Source of the DNA: Gemmatimonadota bacterium
GTDB taxonomy: Bacteria; Gemmatimonadota; Gemmatimonadetes; Longimicrobiales; UBA6960
NCBI GenBank assembly: GCA_022564535.1
Contig: JADFLD010000018.1
Location: 1 to 12,531 of the forward strand
Length of the DNA stretch: 12,531 bases
Direction of reading: 5' to 3'
In this document: one piece after another, positions 1 to 7,327 of the stretch
How the letters are laid out: every line of letters starts with the position of its first letter
How positions within the stretch are numbered: position 1 is the first letter of the stretch
The notes under the pieces: model-generated
What the model was told of the DNA's origin: nothing
Seen by the model: the letters and a program-made list of their open reading frames with translations, nothing else
The model's database searches: none
Position numbers and translations under genes: made by a program

Positions 1-192
1 GTGACCGGGACTGTCGAGCGGCAGTTCCCGCATCCTCTGTACGGGAAGGCGGTAAAGCGCACGACGAGATACCACGCCCACGACGAGAACAATGAGTGCC
101 AAATCGGTGACACAGTGCGGATCACCGAGACCCGGCCGTTGTCGAAGACGAAGCGGTGGCGGGTCATCGAGTTGATATCGCGCACGGTCTGA
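1..192 (+). CDS. rpsQ: 30S ribosomal protein S17 (uS17), 5' end cut off by the window
   Basis: S17 is a primary 16S rRNA-binding protein of the small subunit with an OB fold. The visible 63 residues carry the family hallmarks in order: the HPLYGK segment, the KYHAHDE-like [11 protein letters not shown] stretch, the [16 protein letters not shown] block and a short hydrophobic end. Complete S17 proteins are about 80-90 residues and start with a strand of the kind GVVVSDKM.KTV, which is missing. The GTG at the first base is therefore an internal valine codon and not a start; the true start lies upstream of the window. It is followed after 48 bases by rplN, the usual spc order (rpmC would be expected upstream). 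Identification is secure. Confidence 0.96.
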   Translation: MTGTVERQFPHPLYGKAVKRTTRYHAHDENNECQIGDTVRITETRPLSKTKRWRVIELISRTV

Positions 193-240
193 CCGGACAG
201 TCGACCACGACGCGTAAGCTAGAGATAGAGGGAGAACAGC

Positions 241-609
241 ATGATCCAGCAGGAATCGGTCCTCAGGATCGCCGACAATACGGGAGCCAAGGCAGCACTC
301 TGCATCAGGGTGCTCGGCGGCTCGAGGCGTCGCTATGCGCGAGTGGGTGACCTCATCGTCGCCACCGTCAAGGACGCCATCCCGAACGCGGGCATCAAGA
401 AAGGCACCGTGGTGAAGGCGGTCGTCGTGCGGTGCACCAAAGAAATCCGTCGTCGCGATGGGACGTACATCCGTTTCGACGACAACGCGGCGGTGATCGT
501 CGACGACAACGGGGAGCCGAGGGGCACGCGCATCTTCGGGCCCGTCGCGCGGGAGCTGCGTGAGAAGAAATACATGAAGATCGTGTCGCTGGCGCCGGAG
601 GTTCTCTGA
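241..609 (+). CDS. rplN: 50S ribosomal protein L14 (uL14)
   Basis: L14 sits on the interface face of the large subunit near the factor-binding region and bridge B5/B8. The 122-residue product has exactly the usual family length. It opens with the typical MIQQES.L..ADNTGAK, continues with CIRVLGG and RRYA.VGD.I..TVK, and ends with [13 protein letters not shown] followed by [11 protein letters not shown] clear Shine-Dalgarno sequence GGGAG (230-234) lies six bases before the ATG. The stop overlaps the ATG of rplX by one base (TGATG), implying translational coupling. No anomalies. Confidence 0.98.
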   Translation: MIQQESVLRIADNTGAKAALCIRVLGGSRRRYARVGDLIVATVKDAIPNAGIKKGTVVKAVVVRCTKEIRRRDGTYIRFDDNAAVIVDDNGEPRGTRIFGPVARELREKKYMKIVSLAPEVL

Positions 610-941
610 TGGGCCGCAAGCACCAGATCGTGAAGGGCGATCGGGTCCGTGTCATTCGCGGCAACTACCGCGACATGGAGGGCTCGGTGATGGAGGTTCA
701 ACGCGCCAAGAACCGCGTGCGCGTCGAAGGTGTGAACATGCGCAAGCGCCACACACGTCCGAGCCAGGCGGACCCCGACGGCGGCATCATCAGCTTCGAG
801 GCCCCGATCCATATCTCGAACGTGATGCTCCTCGATCCGACGTCCGATACGGCCAGTCGGATTCGCATACAAGTAGAAGAAGACGGTACGAAGGAGCGGA
901 TTGCGGTGAAGACCGGAAATCCGATCCCGAGACCTCACTGA
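609..941 (+). CDS. rplX: 50S ribosomal protein L24 (uL24)
   Basis: L24 is an early assembly protein that nucleates folding of the 5' domain of 23S rRNA and lies near the exit tunnel. The 110-residue product has an N-terminal KOW domain (about residues 6-35, with KGDRV.VI.G..R..EG.V) and then the V.GVN..KRH.RP segment and GGI...EAPIH.SNV.L.DP, all diagnostic for bacterial L24. The Shine-Dalgarno sequence GGAGG (597-601) is inside the end of rplN, seven bases before the start, consistent with coupling through the one-base overlap. The C-terminal tail lacks the CPKCG-like cysteine pair seen in some L24 proteins. Confidence 0.97.
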   Translation: MGRKHQIVKGDRVRVIRGNYRDMEGSVMEVQRAKNRVRVEGVNMRKRHTRPSQADPDGGIISFEAPIHISNVMLLDPTSDTASRIRIQVEEDGTKERIAVKTGNPIPRPH

Positions 942-954
942 GGGTGTGACTGAA

Positions 955-1536
955 GTGAGCAAGATGGAACCCAGACTCAAGATCCATTACGAGACCTACG
1001 TGCGGCCGAAGCTCCAGAAAGAGTTTCAGTTCACGAACGCCCATCAGGTGCCCAAGCTCCTGAAGATCGTATTGAACGTCGGTGTCGGAGATGCGTCCAA
1101 GGACCAGAAGCTGCTGGAGAGCGTCGTAGACGAGCTCGGCGTCATCTCGGGCCAGAAGGCGAACGTGGACCGAGCCCGCCGCTCGATATCGAACTTCCAG
1201 CTCCGCGAGGGGATGCCCGTGGGCGCATCGGTGACGCTGCGTCGTGACAGGATGTGGTTCTTCCTGGACCGCTTCCTCAGTGCCACGATCCCGCGTGTTC
1301 GCGACTTCCGTGGCCTCTCGACGAGATCCTTCGATGGCCGTGGGAACTACACGATGGGGATTCGGGAGCAGATCATTTTCGCCGAAATCGACTACGACAA
1401 GGTCAGAAAGATCCACGGGATGGACCTCACGTTCGTGACGTCGAATAACAGGGACGACGAAGGTTTTGCCCTTCTCCGTGAGTTGGGCTTCCCCTTCCGT
1501 GGTGCAGTGCCGGTGCGAATCGGCGCCTCCGCTTAA
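955..1536 (+). CDS. rplE: 50S ribosomal protein L5 (uL5)
   Basis: L5 binds 5S rRNA and helps anchor the central protuberance. Diagnostic blocks are [10 protein letters not shown], the [14 protein letters not shown] stretch (usual form GQKP..T.A..SI..F), [21 protein letters not shown]...[33 protein letters not shown] and GMD.TFVT. Three in-frame starts compete: GTG 946, GTG 955 and ATG 964. GAGGG at 940-944 is only one base from 946 but ten from 955, so I prefer 955 (193 residues); 946 or 964 remain possible and differ by only three residues each way. The gene follows rplX closely and precedes rpsN by 14 bases. Confidence 0.95.
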   Translation: MSKMEPRLKIHYETYVRPKLQKEFQFTNAHQVPKLLKIVLNVGVGDASKDQKLLESVVDELGVISGQKANVDRARRSISNFQLREGMPVGASVTLRRDRMWFFLDRFLSATIPRVRDFRGLSTRSFDGRGNYTMGIREQIIFAEIDYDKVRKIHGMDLTFVTSNNRDDEGFALLRELGFPFRGAVPVRIGASA

Positions 1537-1550
1537 GAGAGAGAATTCGA

Positions 1551-1736
1551 ATGGCCAGAAAGGCACTCGTTGAGAGAAACAAGCGCAAGCCGAAATTCGC
1601 CGTGCGTCAGCGGAATCGGTGTCAGCGATGCGGGCGACCTCGGGGCTTCCTGCGGAAGTTCGGACTTTGCCGTATCTGCTTCCGGGAGATGGCGCTTCGC
1701 GGCGAGATCCCGGGCGTGCGCAAGTCGAGTTGGTAA
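1551..1736 (+). CDS. rpsN: 30S ribosomal protein S14, zinc-binding type Z (uS14)
   Basis: S14 lies in the head of the small subunit and contacts 16S rRNA near S3, S10 and S19. At 61 residues this is the short type Z form (rpsZ-like) rather than the roughly 100-residue zinc-free form. It carries a full zinc ribbon: Cys24-X2-Cys27 and Cys40-X2-Cys43. The family ending R..A..GEIPGV.KSSW is intact. The ribosome-binding site is a weak GAGAGAGAA run just upstream, and the gene is 14 bases after rplE. Retaining all four cysteines implies the organism has not replaced this protein with a zinc-free paralogue at this locus. Confidence 0.97.
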   Translation: MARKALVERNKRKPKFAVRQRNRCQRCGRPRGFLRKFGLCRICFREMALRGEIPGVRKSSW

Positions 1737-1752
1737 GGGGAATTATAAAATC

Positions 1753-2145
1753 ATGATGACCGACCCAATCGCGGATATGCTCACCCGCATCAGGAACGCC
1801 GGCCAGGCGGCCCACAAGTGGGTGGACATGCCCGTGTCCACGAAGAAGATCGAGATCGCGCGTCTCCTACAGGAGAGCCATTTTGTCCATGCGCACAAGG
1901 TGCTTCAGGACGGGCGCTTCGGCGTGCTCCGCGTATATCTGAAGTACTACGAGGGGAAGCCGGTCATTCGGCACCTCGAGCGGGTTTCGCGTCCGGGCCG
2001 ACGGCATTACGTCGGCAAGAGCGACATCCCGCGCGTACGGAACGGTCTCGGAATCGCCATCCTGTCCACCTCTGTCGGAGTCCTTTCCGACCGCGAGGCC
2101 CGCTCCAGGGGTGTCGGGGGCGAGGTCCTCGCGTTGGTCTGGTAG
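1753..2145 (+). CDS. rpsH: 30S ribosomal protein S8 (uS8)
   Basis: S8 binds the central domain of 16S rRNA and is needed for assembly of the platform; in Escherichia coli it is also the translational repressor of the spc operon. The open frame extends upstream into rpsN, but homology begins at the ATG chosen here: MMTDPIADMLTRIRNA is the canonical S8 N-terminus, giving 130 residues. ATG 1756, one codon on, is the alternative. The end is typical: NGLGIAILSTS.GV..D.EAR..GVGGEVL..VW. The nearest purine tract, AAGGGG (1735-1740), is twelve bases from the ATG, rather far, and the bases between are unusually AT-rich (TTATAAAATC), which may keep the start unstructured. Confidence 0.96.
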   Translation: MMTDPIADMLTRIRNAGQAAHKWVDMPVSTKKIEIARLLQESHFVHAHKVLQDGRFGVLRVYLKYYEGKPVIRHLERVSRPGRRHYVGKSDIPRVRNGLGIAILSTSVGVLSDREARSRGVGGEVLALVW

Positions 2146-2160
2146 AGCTAGAGAGAAACG

Positions 2161-2700
2161 ATGTCTCGAATTGGAAGAATGCCTGTCCCGATCGCCAAGG
2201 GCGTCGAGGTCAAGCAGGCGAATGGCACGATCAGCGTGAAGGGCCCTAAGGGGCAGATGGAGCTAAACGTGCACCGCGACATGACGATCGTGGTGGACGA
2301 CGGTGAAATCCGCGTCGAGCGCCCGTCCGACCACAAGGATCACCGCGCGCTCCACGGGCTGACCCGGTCGCTCATCGCGAACATGGTCATCGGCGTGACC
2401 GAGGGCTTTTCGAAGACTCTCGAGATCATCGGTGTCGGATACAAGGCCGCTACCACGGGCAAGGCGATTACGCTGACCCTGGGCTTCAGCCACACGATCG
2501 AGTATCAGCCGATCGACGGTGTCAGCCTCGAGTGTCCGAACCAGACCACCATCGTCATCTCGGGCATCGACAAGCAAAAGGTGGGTCAGACGGCGGCTGA
2601 GATTCGGTCGTTCAGGCCGCCTGAGCCATACAAGGGCAAGGGAATCCGATATCAGGGCGAACACGTCCGGCGCAAGGCCGGTAAGACCGCCGGAGCCTAA
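2161..2700 (+). CDS. rplF: 50S ribosomal protein L6 (uL6)
   Basis: L6 binds helix 97 of 23S rRNA near the sarcin-ricin loop and the GTPase-factor site. The 179 residues match the family length and contain the duplicated L6 fold. Hallmarks are SRIGR.P.PI..GV at the N-terminus, KGPKG....V, the central R.LHGLTRSLI.NMV.GVT.GF.K.LEI.GVGYKA, and the C-terminal signature FRPPEPYKGKGIRY followed by RRKAGKT. The ribosome-binding site is a weak GAGAGAAA tract after the rpsH stop, fifteen bases away. Nothing unusual in the protein. Confidence 0.98.
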   Translation: MSRIGRMPVPIAKGVEVKQANGTISVKGPKGQMELNVHRDMTIVVDDGEIRVERPSDHKDHRALHGLTRSLIANMVIGVTEGFSKTLEIIGVGYKAATTGKAITLTLGFSHTIEYQPIDGVSLECPNQTTIVISGIDKQKVGQTAAEIRSFRPPEPYKGKGIRYQGEHVRRKAGKTAGA

Positions 2701-2706
2701 CAGGTC

Positions 2707-3093
2707 ATGATCAAACAGAGTAAGCTCAAGAAAAGCCGCCGACTTCAACGGCAGCGCCGTCACTTCCGGGTCCGCAACAAGATAAAGGGTACCGCCGCGC
2801 GCCCGCGTCTCGTTGTCTTCCGTTCTCTCAAGAACATCGAGGGACAGCTGGTCGACGACGACGCGGCTGTGACGCTCGTCGGCATGTCGACTCTGGCCCC
2901 TGACTTGAGGGACTTCAAGGCGGAAGGCCAGAATCGTCGAGTCGAGCACGCGTTTGCGGCGGGCAAGCTGCTGGCTGAGAAGGCCAAGAGTGAGGGGATC
3001 GATGCCGTGGTCTTCGACCGCGGTGGGTACAGGTATCATGGTCGTGTGAAGGCCTTTGCCGATGGTGCCCGAGAGGGGGGGCTCGCGTTCTGA
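2707..3093 (+). CDS. rplR: 50S ribosomal protein L18 (uL18)
   Basis: L18 binds 5S rRNA and brings it, with L5, to the central protuberance. The 128-residue product has the basic N-terminal tail, then the KIKGTA.RPRL.VFRS.K.I.GQL.DD segment, a central variable region, and the C-terminal [25 protein letters not shown] signature with GRV.A intact. The start is supported by homology and length more than by its ribosome-binding site: only AGG (2702-2704) stands two bases before the ATG, so translation may rely on coupling to rplF six bases upstream. It overlaps rpsE by one base (TGATG). Confidence 0.96.
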   Translation: MIKQSKLKKSRRLQRQRRHFRVRNKIKGTAARPRLVVFRSLKNIEGQLVDDDAAVTLVGMSTLAPDLRDFKAEGQNRRVEHAFAAGKLLAEKAKSEGIDAVVFDRGGYRYHGRVKAFADGAREGGLAF

Positions 3094-3650
3094 TGTCGAA
3101 CAATCCGAATCCGAAGAAATCGAAGAAGCGCGATGGCGGTCGAGGGCGGGGGCGCGAAAGCGATCTCGTCGAGACCGTCATCTACATCAACCGTGTCGCG
3201 AAGGTCGTGAAGGGTGGTCGTCGATTCTCCTTCTCGGCGCTGGTCGCCGTGGGTGATCAGAAGGGCAACGTCGGCGTCTCGCTTTCCAAGGCCAACGAAG
3301 TCGCCGAGGCGATTCGCAAGGCGTTCGAGCGTGCACGTCGTAACATGGTCAAGGTCCCTATCCGAAACGGGACCGTCCCGCACGACATCGTTGGACGGTG
3401 GGGTGCCGGTCGCGTAATGATGCGTCCCGCGGCTCCCGGTACCGGTGTCATCGCCGGTGGCCCGGTGCGGGCGGTGCTGGAAGCTGCGGGGATCACCGAC
3501 ATCCTGACGAAGTGCCTGGGATCGAACAACCCGATCAACGTCGTGCGTGCGACGATGGATGGACTCAAGGAGCTCGTGACACCCGAGCGGGCGGCCGAGG
3601 AGCGCGGTGTGTCCGTCGAGGCGCTGGGACTGGGGAGACACCGTGGCTAA
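3093..3650 (+). CDS. rpsE: 30S ribosomal protein S5 (uS5)
   Basis: S5 lines the mRNA entry channel, has helicase-associated and accuracy functions, and contacts S4 and S8. A low-complexity basic and asparagine/glycine-rich leader (residues 1-22) precedes the S5 double-stranded RNA-binding domain ([27 protein letters not shown]...KA.EV). The C-terminal domain follows, with PH...[49 protein letters not shown]. Its length of 185 residues is normal. The start shares one base with the rplR stop, and its end overlaps the rpmD start by eight bases. Confidence 0.98.
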   Translation: MSNNPNPKKSKKRDGGRGRGRESDLVETVIYINRVAKVVKGGRRFSFSALVAVGDQKGNVGVSLSKANEVAEAIRKAFERARRNMVKVPIRNGTVPHDIVGRWGAGRVMMRPAAPGTGVIAGGPVRAVLEAAGITDILTKCLGSNNPINVVRATMDGLKELVTPERAAEERGVSVEALGLGRHRG

Positions 3651-3846
3651 GAAGAAGCAACTCAGGAAGGTGAAGATCACTCAGGTCCGGAGCGGCATCG
3701 GGCGCCAACAGGCGCATCGTCGGACGCTAAGAGCGCTGGGGATCAAACGTCACCAGCAGAGCGTAGTCCATGAGGTCACCCCGTCGATCGAGGGCATGAT
3801 CCGCCAGATCTCGTTCATGATCGAAGTAACCGACGTAGAGGAATAG
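3643..3846 (+). CDS. rpmD: 50S ribosomal protein L30 (uL30)
   Basis: L30 is a small peripheral protein of the large subunit. The frame is open further upstream inside rpsE, but L30 homology starts at the GTG used here ([17 protein letters not shown]), giving 67 residues, close to the usual 60. GGGGAG (3632-3637) lies five bases before it, which decides the start. Family marks are the K.TQVRS.IG....HR.TL.ALG.....Q.V.H..TP...GMI..I..M..V pattern. The eight-base overlap with rpsE is longer than the one-base overlaps elsewhere in the cluster. It is too small for many automatic callers to place correctly. Confidence 0.95.
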   Translation: MAKKKQLRKVKITQVRSGIGRQQAHRRTLRALGIKRHQQSVVHEVTPSIEGMIRQISFMIEVTDVEE

Positions 3847-3849
3847 CAG

Positions 3850-4308
3850 ATGGCTGAGCTACACGATCTGAGCCCCACCCCCGGCTCGCGCCGGAACCGA
3901 AAGCGTGTCGGGCGTGGCCCGGGCTCGGGGACTGGCAAGACGGCCGGCCGGGGTGAAAATGGTCAGAAATCCCGCTCCGGCGGCAACGTGCACCCGCGTT
4001 TCGAGGGTGGCCAGATGCCGCTCGTCCGGCGCATCCCCAAGCGTGGCTTCAAGAGCTTCAACCGTGTCGAGTACCAGGTGGTCAACGTACGCGACCTCGA
4101 CAGGGTCGATGGCGAGGTTTCGCTGGATTCACTCAGGAGCGCGGGACTCATTCGTTCGTTGCGTAAGCCTGTAAAGGTCCTCGGCCAAGGCGAAGTGGAA
4201 AAAAAGCTGTCGGTGAGCGCGCACGCGTTCAGCGCTAGCGCGCAGGCCAAGATCGAGGCCGCCGGTGGATCAGTGACCGTGATCGGCGCCACCACCTCGG
4301 ACTCCTAG
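3850..4308 (+). CDS. rplO: 50S ribosomal protein L15 (uL15)
   Basis: L15 is a late-assembly large-subunit protein that threads a long extended arm into 23S rRNA. The 152-residue product has the typical order: L.DL.P.PGSR, then a glycine- and arginine-rich extension (residues 14-45, [19 protein letters not shown] and GQKSRSGG), then [15 protein letters not shown], and a C-terminal domain with V.VLG.GE...KL.V.AH.FS..A...IEAAGG. GAGGA (3838-3842) lies seven bases before the ATG. It is the last ribosomal gene before secY, the standard end of the spc ribosomal block. Confidence 0.97.
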   Translation: MAELHDLSPTPGSRRNRKRVGRGPGSGTGKTAGRGENGQKSRSGGNVHPRFEGGQMPLVRRIPKRGFKSFNRVEYQVVNVRDLDRVDGEVSLDSLRSAGLIRSLRKPVKVLGQGEVEKKLSVSAHAFSASAQAKIEAAGGSVTVIGATTSDS

Positions 4309-4319
4309 GCTCCGCAGTC

Positions 4320-5636
4320 ATGGCGAACAACCCCATCGCGAATCTGTTCCGCGTTCCGGAGCTCAAGGAGAAGATCCTCTTCACCCTGCTCGTCCTGCTC
4401 ATCTATCGCACCGGCGCCCATATCACGGTGCCGGGCCTGGATGTGAACATCCTGCAGGAGACGTTCGGGGCGCTCCAGAACACCTTCTTCGGCATCTACG
4501 ACATGTTCGTGGGTGGCGGGCTGTCCCGTGCCACGATTCTTGCGCTCGGCATCATGCCGTATATCTCCGCGAGCATCATGTTCCAGCTGCTCGCGGCTGT
4601 ATTTCCGACCATCGAGAAGCTGCAGAAGGAAGGGGAAGACGGCCGGAAGAAGCTGACGCAGTGGACTCGCTACACGACGGTGGGTCTGTCAGTGGCTCAG
4701 GGATATGGTTACTCGGCGTTCCTGCAGTCGATTCCTGGCGCGGTGGCCGATCCGGGCTTTCTCTTCACGTTCACGACGGTCGTCACGCTGACGGTCGGCG
4801 CGGTCTTCGTGATGTGGCTCGGTGAGCAGATCACCGACCGAGGCATCGGCAACGGCATGTCGTTGCTCATTTTCTTCTCGATCATCGAGACGTTCCCTTC
4901 GGCGATCGCACGGACATGGGAGTCGTACCTGCTAGGCGAGATCACCGCGATGGCGCTCCTGGCGCTCCTAGGGGTGATCGTTGGCGTGTGCGCGGCGGTC
5001 GTCACGATGACGATGGCCGCAAGAAAGATTCCGGTCCAGATTCCTCGCAAAGTCGTGGGTCGCGGTCGGATTCGTGAAGGACAGAAGAGCTTCATTCCCC
5101 TCCGGGTAAACTCGGCCGGGGTCATGCCGATCATCTTCGCTCAGTCCTTCATCGTCATGCCGGGTACGATGGCGGCGTTCGTGGATCTCGGCCCACTCTC
5201 GGTGCTGGCCGAAATGTTCGCGCCGCAAACGTACACGTACTACGTGACGTACGGTCTGCTCATTCTCTTCTTCACGTATTTCTACACGGCGATCATCTTC
5301 AATCCGGTCGACCTGGCCGAGAATCTGAAGAAGCAAGGCGCGTTCATCCCGGGCGTGAAGCCTGGAGCACGTACCGCCGAGTACATCGACCGGGTGCTGA
5401 CGCGTGTGACGCTTCCAGGTTCGATCTACTTGGCGTTCGTCGCTCTGGTCCCGTTCTTCATCTTCGACATCTTCAACATCCAGACGTTCTTCTTCGGTGG
5501 CACGAGTCTGCTGATCGTCGTGGGTGTCGGGCTCGATACCGTTCAACAGGCTCAGCAGCTCCTTCTCCTGAGGCACTACGACGGCTTCATGAAGAAGGGT
5601 CGCGTGAAGATGCGCGGTCGTCAGCGGTTCATATAG
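4320..5636 (+). CDS. secY: Preprotein translocase channel subunit SecY
   Basis: SecY forms the membrane channel of the Sec translocon with SecE and SecG and takes substrates from SecA or the ribosome. The 438 residues include about ten hydrophobic helices, starting near residues 19-36. Diagnostic parts are the plug-region G.P.ISASI neighbourhood (about 77-90), the EQITD.GIGNG.SLLIF motif (169-185), the cytoplasmic loop RKIPVQIPRKVVGR with the following IPLRVNSAGVMPIIFA (235-275), and the FNP.D.AEN.KK.GAFIPG.KPG..T..YI cytoplasmic loop (327-356). The basic C-tail is normal. No good Shine-Dalgarno sequence is visible in the 11 bases after rplO, so coupling to rplO is likely. Its place between rplO and adk is canonical. 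Confidence 0.98.
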   Translation: MANNPIANLFRVPELKEKILFTLLVLLIYRTGAHITVPGLDVNILQETFGALQNTFFGIYDMFVGGGLSRATILALGIMPYISASIMFQLLAAVFPTIEKLQKEGEDGRKKLTQWTRYTTVGLSVAQGYGYSAFLQSIPGAVADPGFLFTFTTVVTLTVGAVFVMWLGEQITDRGIGNGMSLLIFFSIIETFPSAIARTWESYLLGEITAMALLALLGVIVGVCAAVVTMTMAARKIPVQIPRKVVGRGRIREGQKSFIPLRVNSAGVMPIIFAQSFIVMPGTMAAFVDLGPLSVLAEMFAPQTYTYYVTYGLLILFFTYFYTAIIFNPVDLAENLKKQGAFIPGVKPGARTAEYIDRVLTRVTLPGSIYLAFVALVPFFIFDIFNIQTFFFGGTSLLIVVGVGLDTVQQAQQLLLLRHYDGFMKKGRVKMRGRQRFI

Positions 5637-5662
5637 GCTGGCAACTTCATGGGACGGTTCGG

Positions 5663-6316
5663 ATGATCGTGGTTCTTCTCGGCCCGCCGGGGGTCGGCAA
5701 GGGCACTCAGGCGGCGCGCCTCGCCGACGAGACGGGGGCGCAACACGTTTCCACGGGTGACCTGCTTCGGGCCGCGCGTCGCGACGGTACCGAGCTGGGT
5801 CGGCGCGCACAGGGCTACATGGACAGAGGCGACCTCGTCCCCGACGGCCTGATCCTGGACCTCGTGCGAGAGCACGTCGGGGGAGTGGCTGGTGACACCG
5901 ACGTCCTGTTCGACGGGTTCCCTCGCACGACGGACCAAGCGACCGGGTTGGATTCCGTCCTCGCCGCGATCGGTCGCCAGGTCGATGTCGTCGTGCTCTT
6001 CGAGGCCCCGGACGAGACGCTCGTGAAGCGCCTCAGCGGCCGCCGAAGCTGCCCGGAGTGTGGGGCGGTGTTCAACCGCTACTTCAGCCCCCCTTCGGCC
6101 GACGGAGCATGCGATCGCTGCGGTGGTACGCTGGTGCAGCGGGTCGATGACGAACCCGAGACGGTCCAGCGGCGTCTTCAAGTGTACCTCGCCCAGACTG
6201 CGCCACTCGTCGCGTTTTACGAGACACACCCGGCGAAGATGACGAGGGTCTGCGCGGACCGGGGCGCCGACGACATCTACGCCGATTTCAGGTCGGCTGT
6301 TGGAGACGGAGGGTGA
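5663..6316 (+). CDS. adk: Adenylate kinase, long form with Cys4 zinc LID
   Basis: Adenylate kinase interconverts ATP + AMP and 2 ADP in the cytoplasm. The 217-residue protein has the P-loop GPPGVGKGTQ at residues 7-16, the AMP-binding STGDLLR at 30-36, and FDGFPRT at 83-89. A long LID domain (about 125-162) follows, with four cysteines at 130, 133, 150 and 153 (CPEC and CDRC) able to bind structural zinc, and then DDEPETVQRRL at 162-172. Start choice is fixed by the N-terminal MIVVLLGPPG; the ribosome-binding site is weak (GGGA about seven bases upstream). It lies 26 bases after secY and overlaps map by four bases (GTGA), the common secY-adk-map order. Confidence 0.98.
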   Translation: MIVVLLGPPGVGKGTQAARLADETGAQHVSTGDLLRAARRDGTELGRRAQGYMDRGDLVPDGLILDLVREHVGGVAGDTDVLFDGFPRTTDQATGLDSVLAAIGRQVDVVVLFEAPDETLVKRLSGRRSCPECGAVFNRYFSPPSADGACDRCGGTLVQRVDDEPETVQRRLQVYLAQTAPLVAFYETHPAKMTRVCADRGADDIYADFRSAVGDGG

Positions 6317-7107
6317 TCCACCTTCGTACGGCGACCGAGATGGAGACCATCGGCGAGGCGGGCACGATCATCGCCGATCTGCTCATTGCGCTTCCCGAGA
6401 GGGTGGAGCCGGGTGTCTCGACCGCGGCGATCGACCACTTCGCCGAGGAGTTCATCGCGTCCTACGAAGGAGCCACGGCTGCGTTCAAGGGGCTCTACGG
6501 ATTTCCGGGCAGCGTGTGCATCTCCTTGAATGAAGAGGTCGTCCATGGCATTCCCGGCGATGGAAGGATCCTGGACGAGGGCGATATCGTCTCCATTGAC
6601 GTCGGCGTGCGTCTCAACGGATGGTGCGCGGACTCGGCCTGGACGTACACGGTAGGGGAGGTCTCCACCGAGGCCCGCACCTTGATGGAGGTCACCGAGC
6701 AGGCGCTGACGGCCGCTGTCGAGGCCGCCGTGCCCGGCAATCATGTCGGTGACATCGGCGCGGCGGTCGTGCGTACGGTAAAGGGTACGGGCTACGGCAT
6801 CATTCGTGAGCTCGTGGGTCACGGTGTCGGTCGCGACGTGCACGAAGAGCCGCAGGTTCCTAACATTGGTCGGTCCGGACACGGGCCGCTTCTGAGGGCG
6901 GGAATGGTTTTGGCGATCGAACCGATGCTATCAGAGGGTTCGGCAAGCATTCGTACGCTGGACGACGGCTGGACCGTCGTCACGGCGGACCGGAAGCTGT
7001 CCGCGCACTTCGAACACACGGTAGGAATCACCGAGGATGGACCGAAGGTTCTGACGTCGATCACGGGCCCCGTGAGCGCGAAATCTTCAACCTCCGGCAT
7101 GGCTTGA
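6313..7107 (+). CDS. map: Methionine aminopeptidase, type I
   Basis: This enzyme removes the initiator methionine from nascent proteins at the ribosome exit. The pita-bread fold and all five metal ligands are visible at residues Asp96, Asp107, His170, Glu203 and Glu234. They lie in DVG, CADSAWT, LVGHGVGRDVHEEP, AIEPM and AHFEHTV contexts. The substrate-side histidines 78 (VVHGIP) and 177 (HEEP) are also present. At 264 residues with no N-terminal zinc-finger extension it is the short bacterial class Ia form. The GTG start shares four bases with the adk stop and has GGAG (6302-6305) seven bases upstream. Its last bases overlap the predicted -35 box of the rpmJ promoter. infA does not follow it. 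Confidence 0.97.
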   Translation: MIHLRTATEMETIGEAGTIIADLLIALPERVEPGVSTAAIDHFAEEFIASYEGATAAFKGLYGFPGSVCISLNEEVVHGIPGDGRILDEGDIVSIDVGVRLNGWCADSAWTYTVGEVSTEARTLMEVTEQALTAAVEAAVPGNHVGDIGAAVVRTVKGTGYGIIRELVGHGVGRDVHEEPQVPNIGRSGHGPLLRAGMVLAIEPMLSEGSASIRTLDDGWTVVTADRKLSAHFEHTVGITEDGPKVLTSITGPVSAKSSTSGMA

Positions 7108-7132
7108 AGGGGCACCCAGGGCTAGTTATACT
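7104..7132 (+). promoter_or_regulatory. Sigma70-type promoter for the rpmJ-rplQ (alpha) operon
   Basis: TTGAAG at 7104-7109 and TATACT at 7127-7132 are separated by exactly 17 bases. They match the sigma70 consensus at four of six and five of six positions. The -35 box overlaps the map stop codon. Transcription would start near 7139-7141, leaving about 28 bases of leader before the rpmJ GTG, including its Shine-Dalgarno sequence. The surrounding sequence is notably AT-rich for this window. It is placed where infA is absent and a new transcription unit would be expected. This is motif reading only; no start-site data support it. Confidence 0.7.
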
Positions 7133-7139
7133 TTCTAGC
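7121..7139. repeat. Short inverted repeat around the -10 box
   Basis: GCTAG (7121-7125) and CTAGC (7135-7139) are perfect inverted copies separated by nine bases, and the -10 hexamer TATACT lies between them. Such a placement would suit a repressor operator, but five-base arms can arise by chance, so the functional reading is speculative. CTAG is generally a rare tetramer in bacterial genomes, so two copies this close are mildly notable. Confidence 0.3.
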
Positions 7140-7168
7140 TCTGCTACAAACGGATTGGGAGAAGCAAA

Positions 7169-7285
7169 GTGAAGGTCCGAAGCAGCGTGAAACCGATCTG
7201 CGAGCACTGCAAAGTCGTGCGCCGCAAAGGCGTCGTGCGAATTATTTGTTCGCGGAACCCGAAGCACAAGCAGCGCCAGGGATGA
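7169..7285 (+). CDS. rpmJ: 50S ribosomal protein L36 (bL36), zinc type
   Basis: L36 is the smallest large-subunit protein and stabilises 23S rRNA near the factor-binding side. Reading from the GTG gives 38 residues beginning MKVRSSVKP, then Cys11-X2-Cys14, Cys27 and His33, the complete zinc-binding set of the C+ form, and ending KHKQRQG. This is the normal family length and pattern. GGGAG (7157-7161) lies seven bases before the start. It is the first gene after the predicted promoter and leads the alpha operon, with rpsM 42 bases further on. It is short enough to be missed by length-limited gene finding. Confidence 0.95.
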   Translation: MKVRSSVKPICEHCKVVRRKGVVRIICSRNPKHKQRQG

Positions 7286-7327
7286 GGCCGGTGAAATCGG
7301 CTTCCCATAGCACTAGGAACAGATAGA

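Noticed and set aside
1..3. GTG at the first base as the start of rpsQ
   Set aside because: The first residues correspond to an internal strand of S17; roughly 20 N-terminal residues of the family are missing.
1744..1749. TATAAA just before rpsH as a promoter -10 box
   Set aside because: No -35-like sequence lies 16-18 bases upstream (CAAGTC at 17), and transcription would begin at the rpsH ATG itself. An AT-rich, unstructured start region is a simpler reading.
790..1815. 341-residue open frame on the minus strand
   Set aside because: It lies antisense to rplX, rplE and rpsN, which are certain genes. Its protein shows no recognisable family pattern, and long antisense frames are common in high-GC coding DNA.
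4968..6229. Minus-strand frames of 280 and 202 residues opposite secY and adk
   Set aside because: They are shadows of secY and adk. Their composition, rich in Arg, Asp and His, is typical of antisense translation of GC-rich genes.
7287..7301. GCCG/CGGC hairpin between rpmJ and rpsM as an S4-type leader
   Set aside because: The stem is only four pairs with a seven-base loop in a 42-base gap, far too small for the known alpha operon leader fold.
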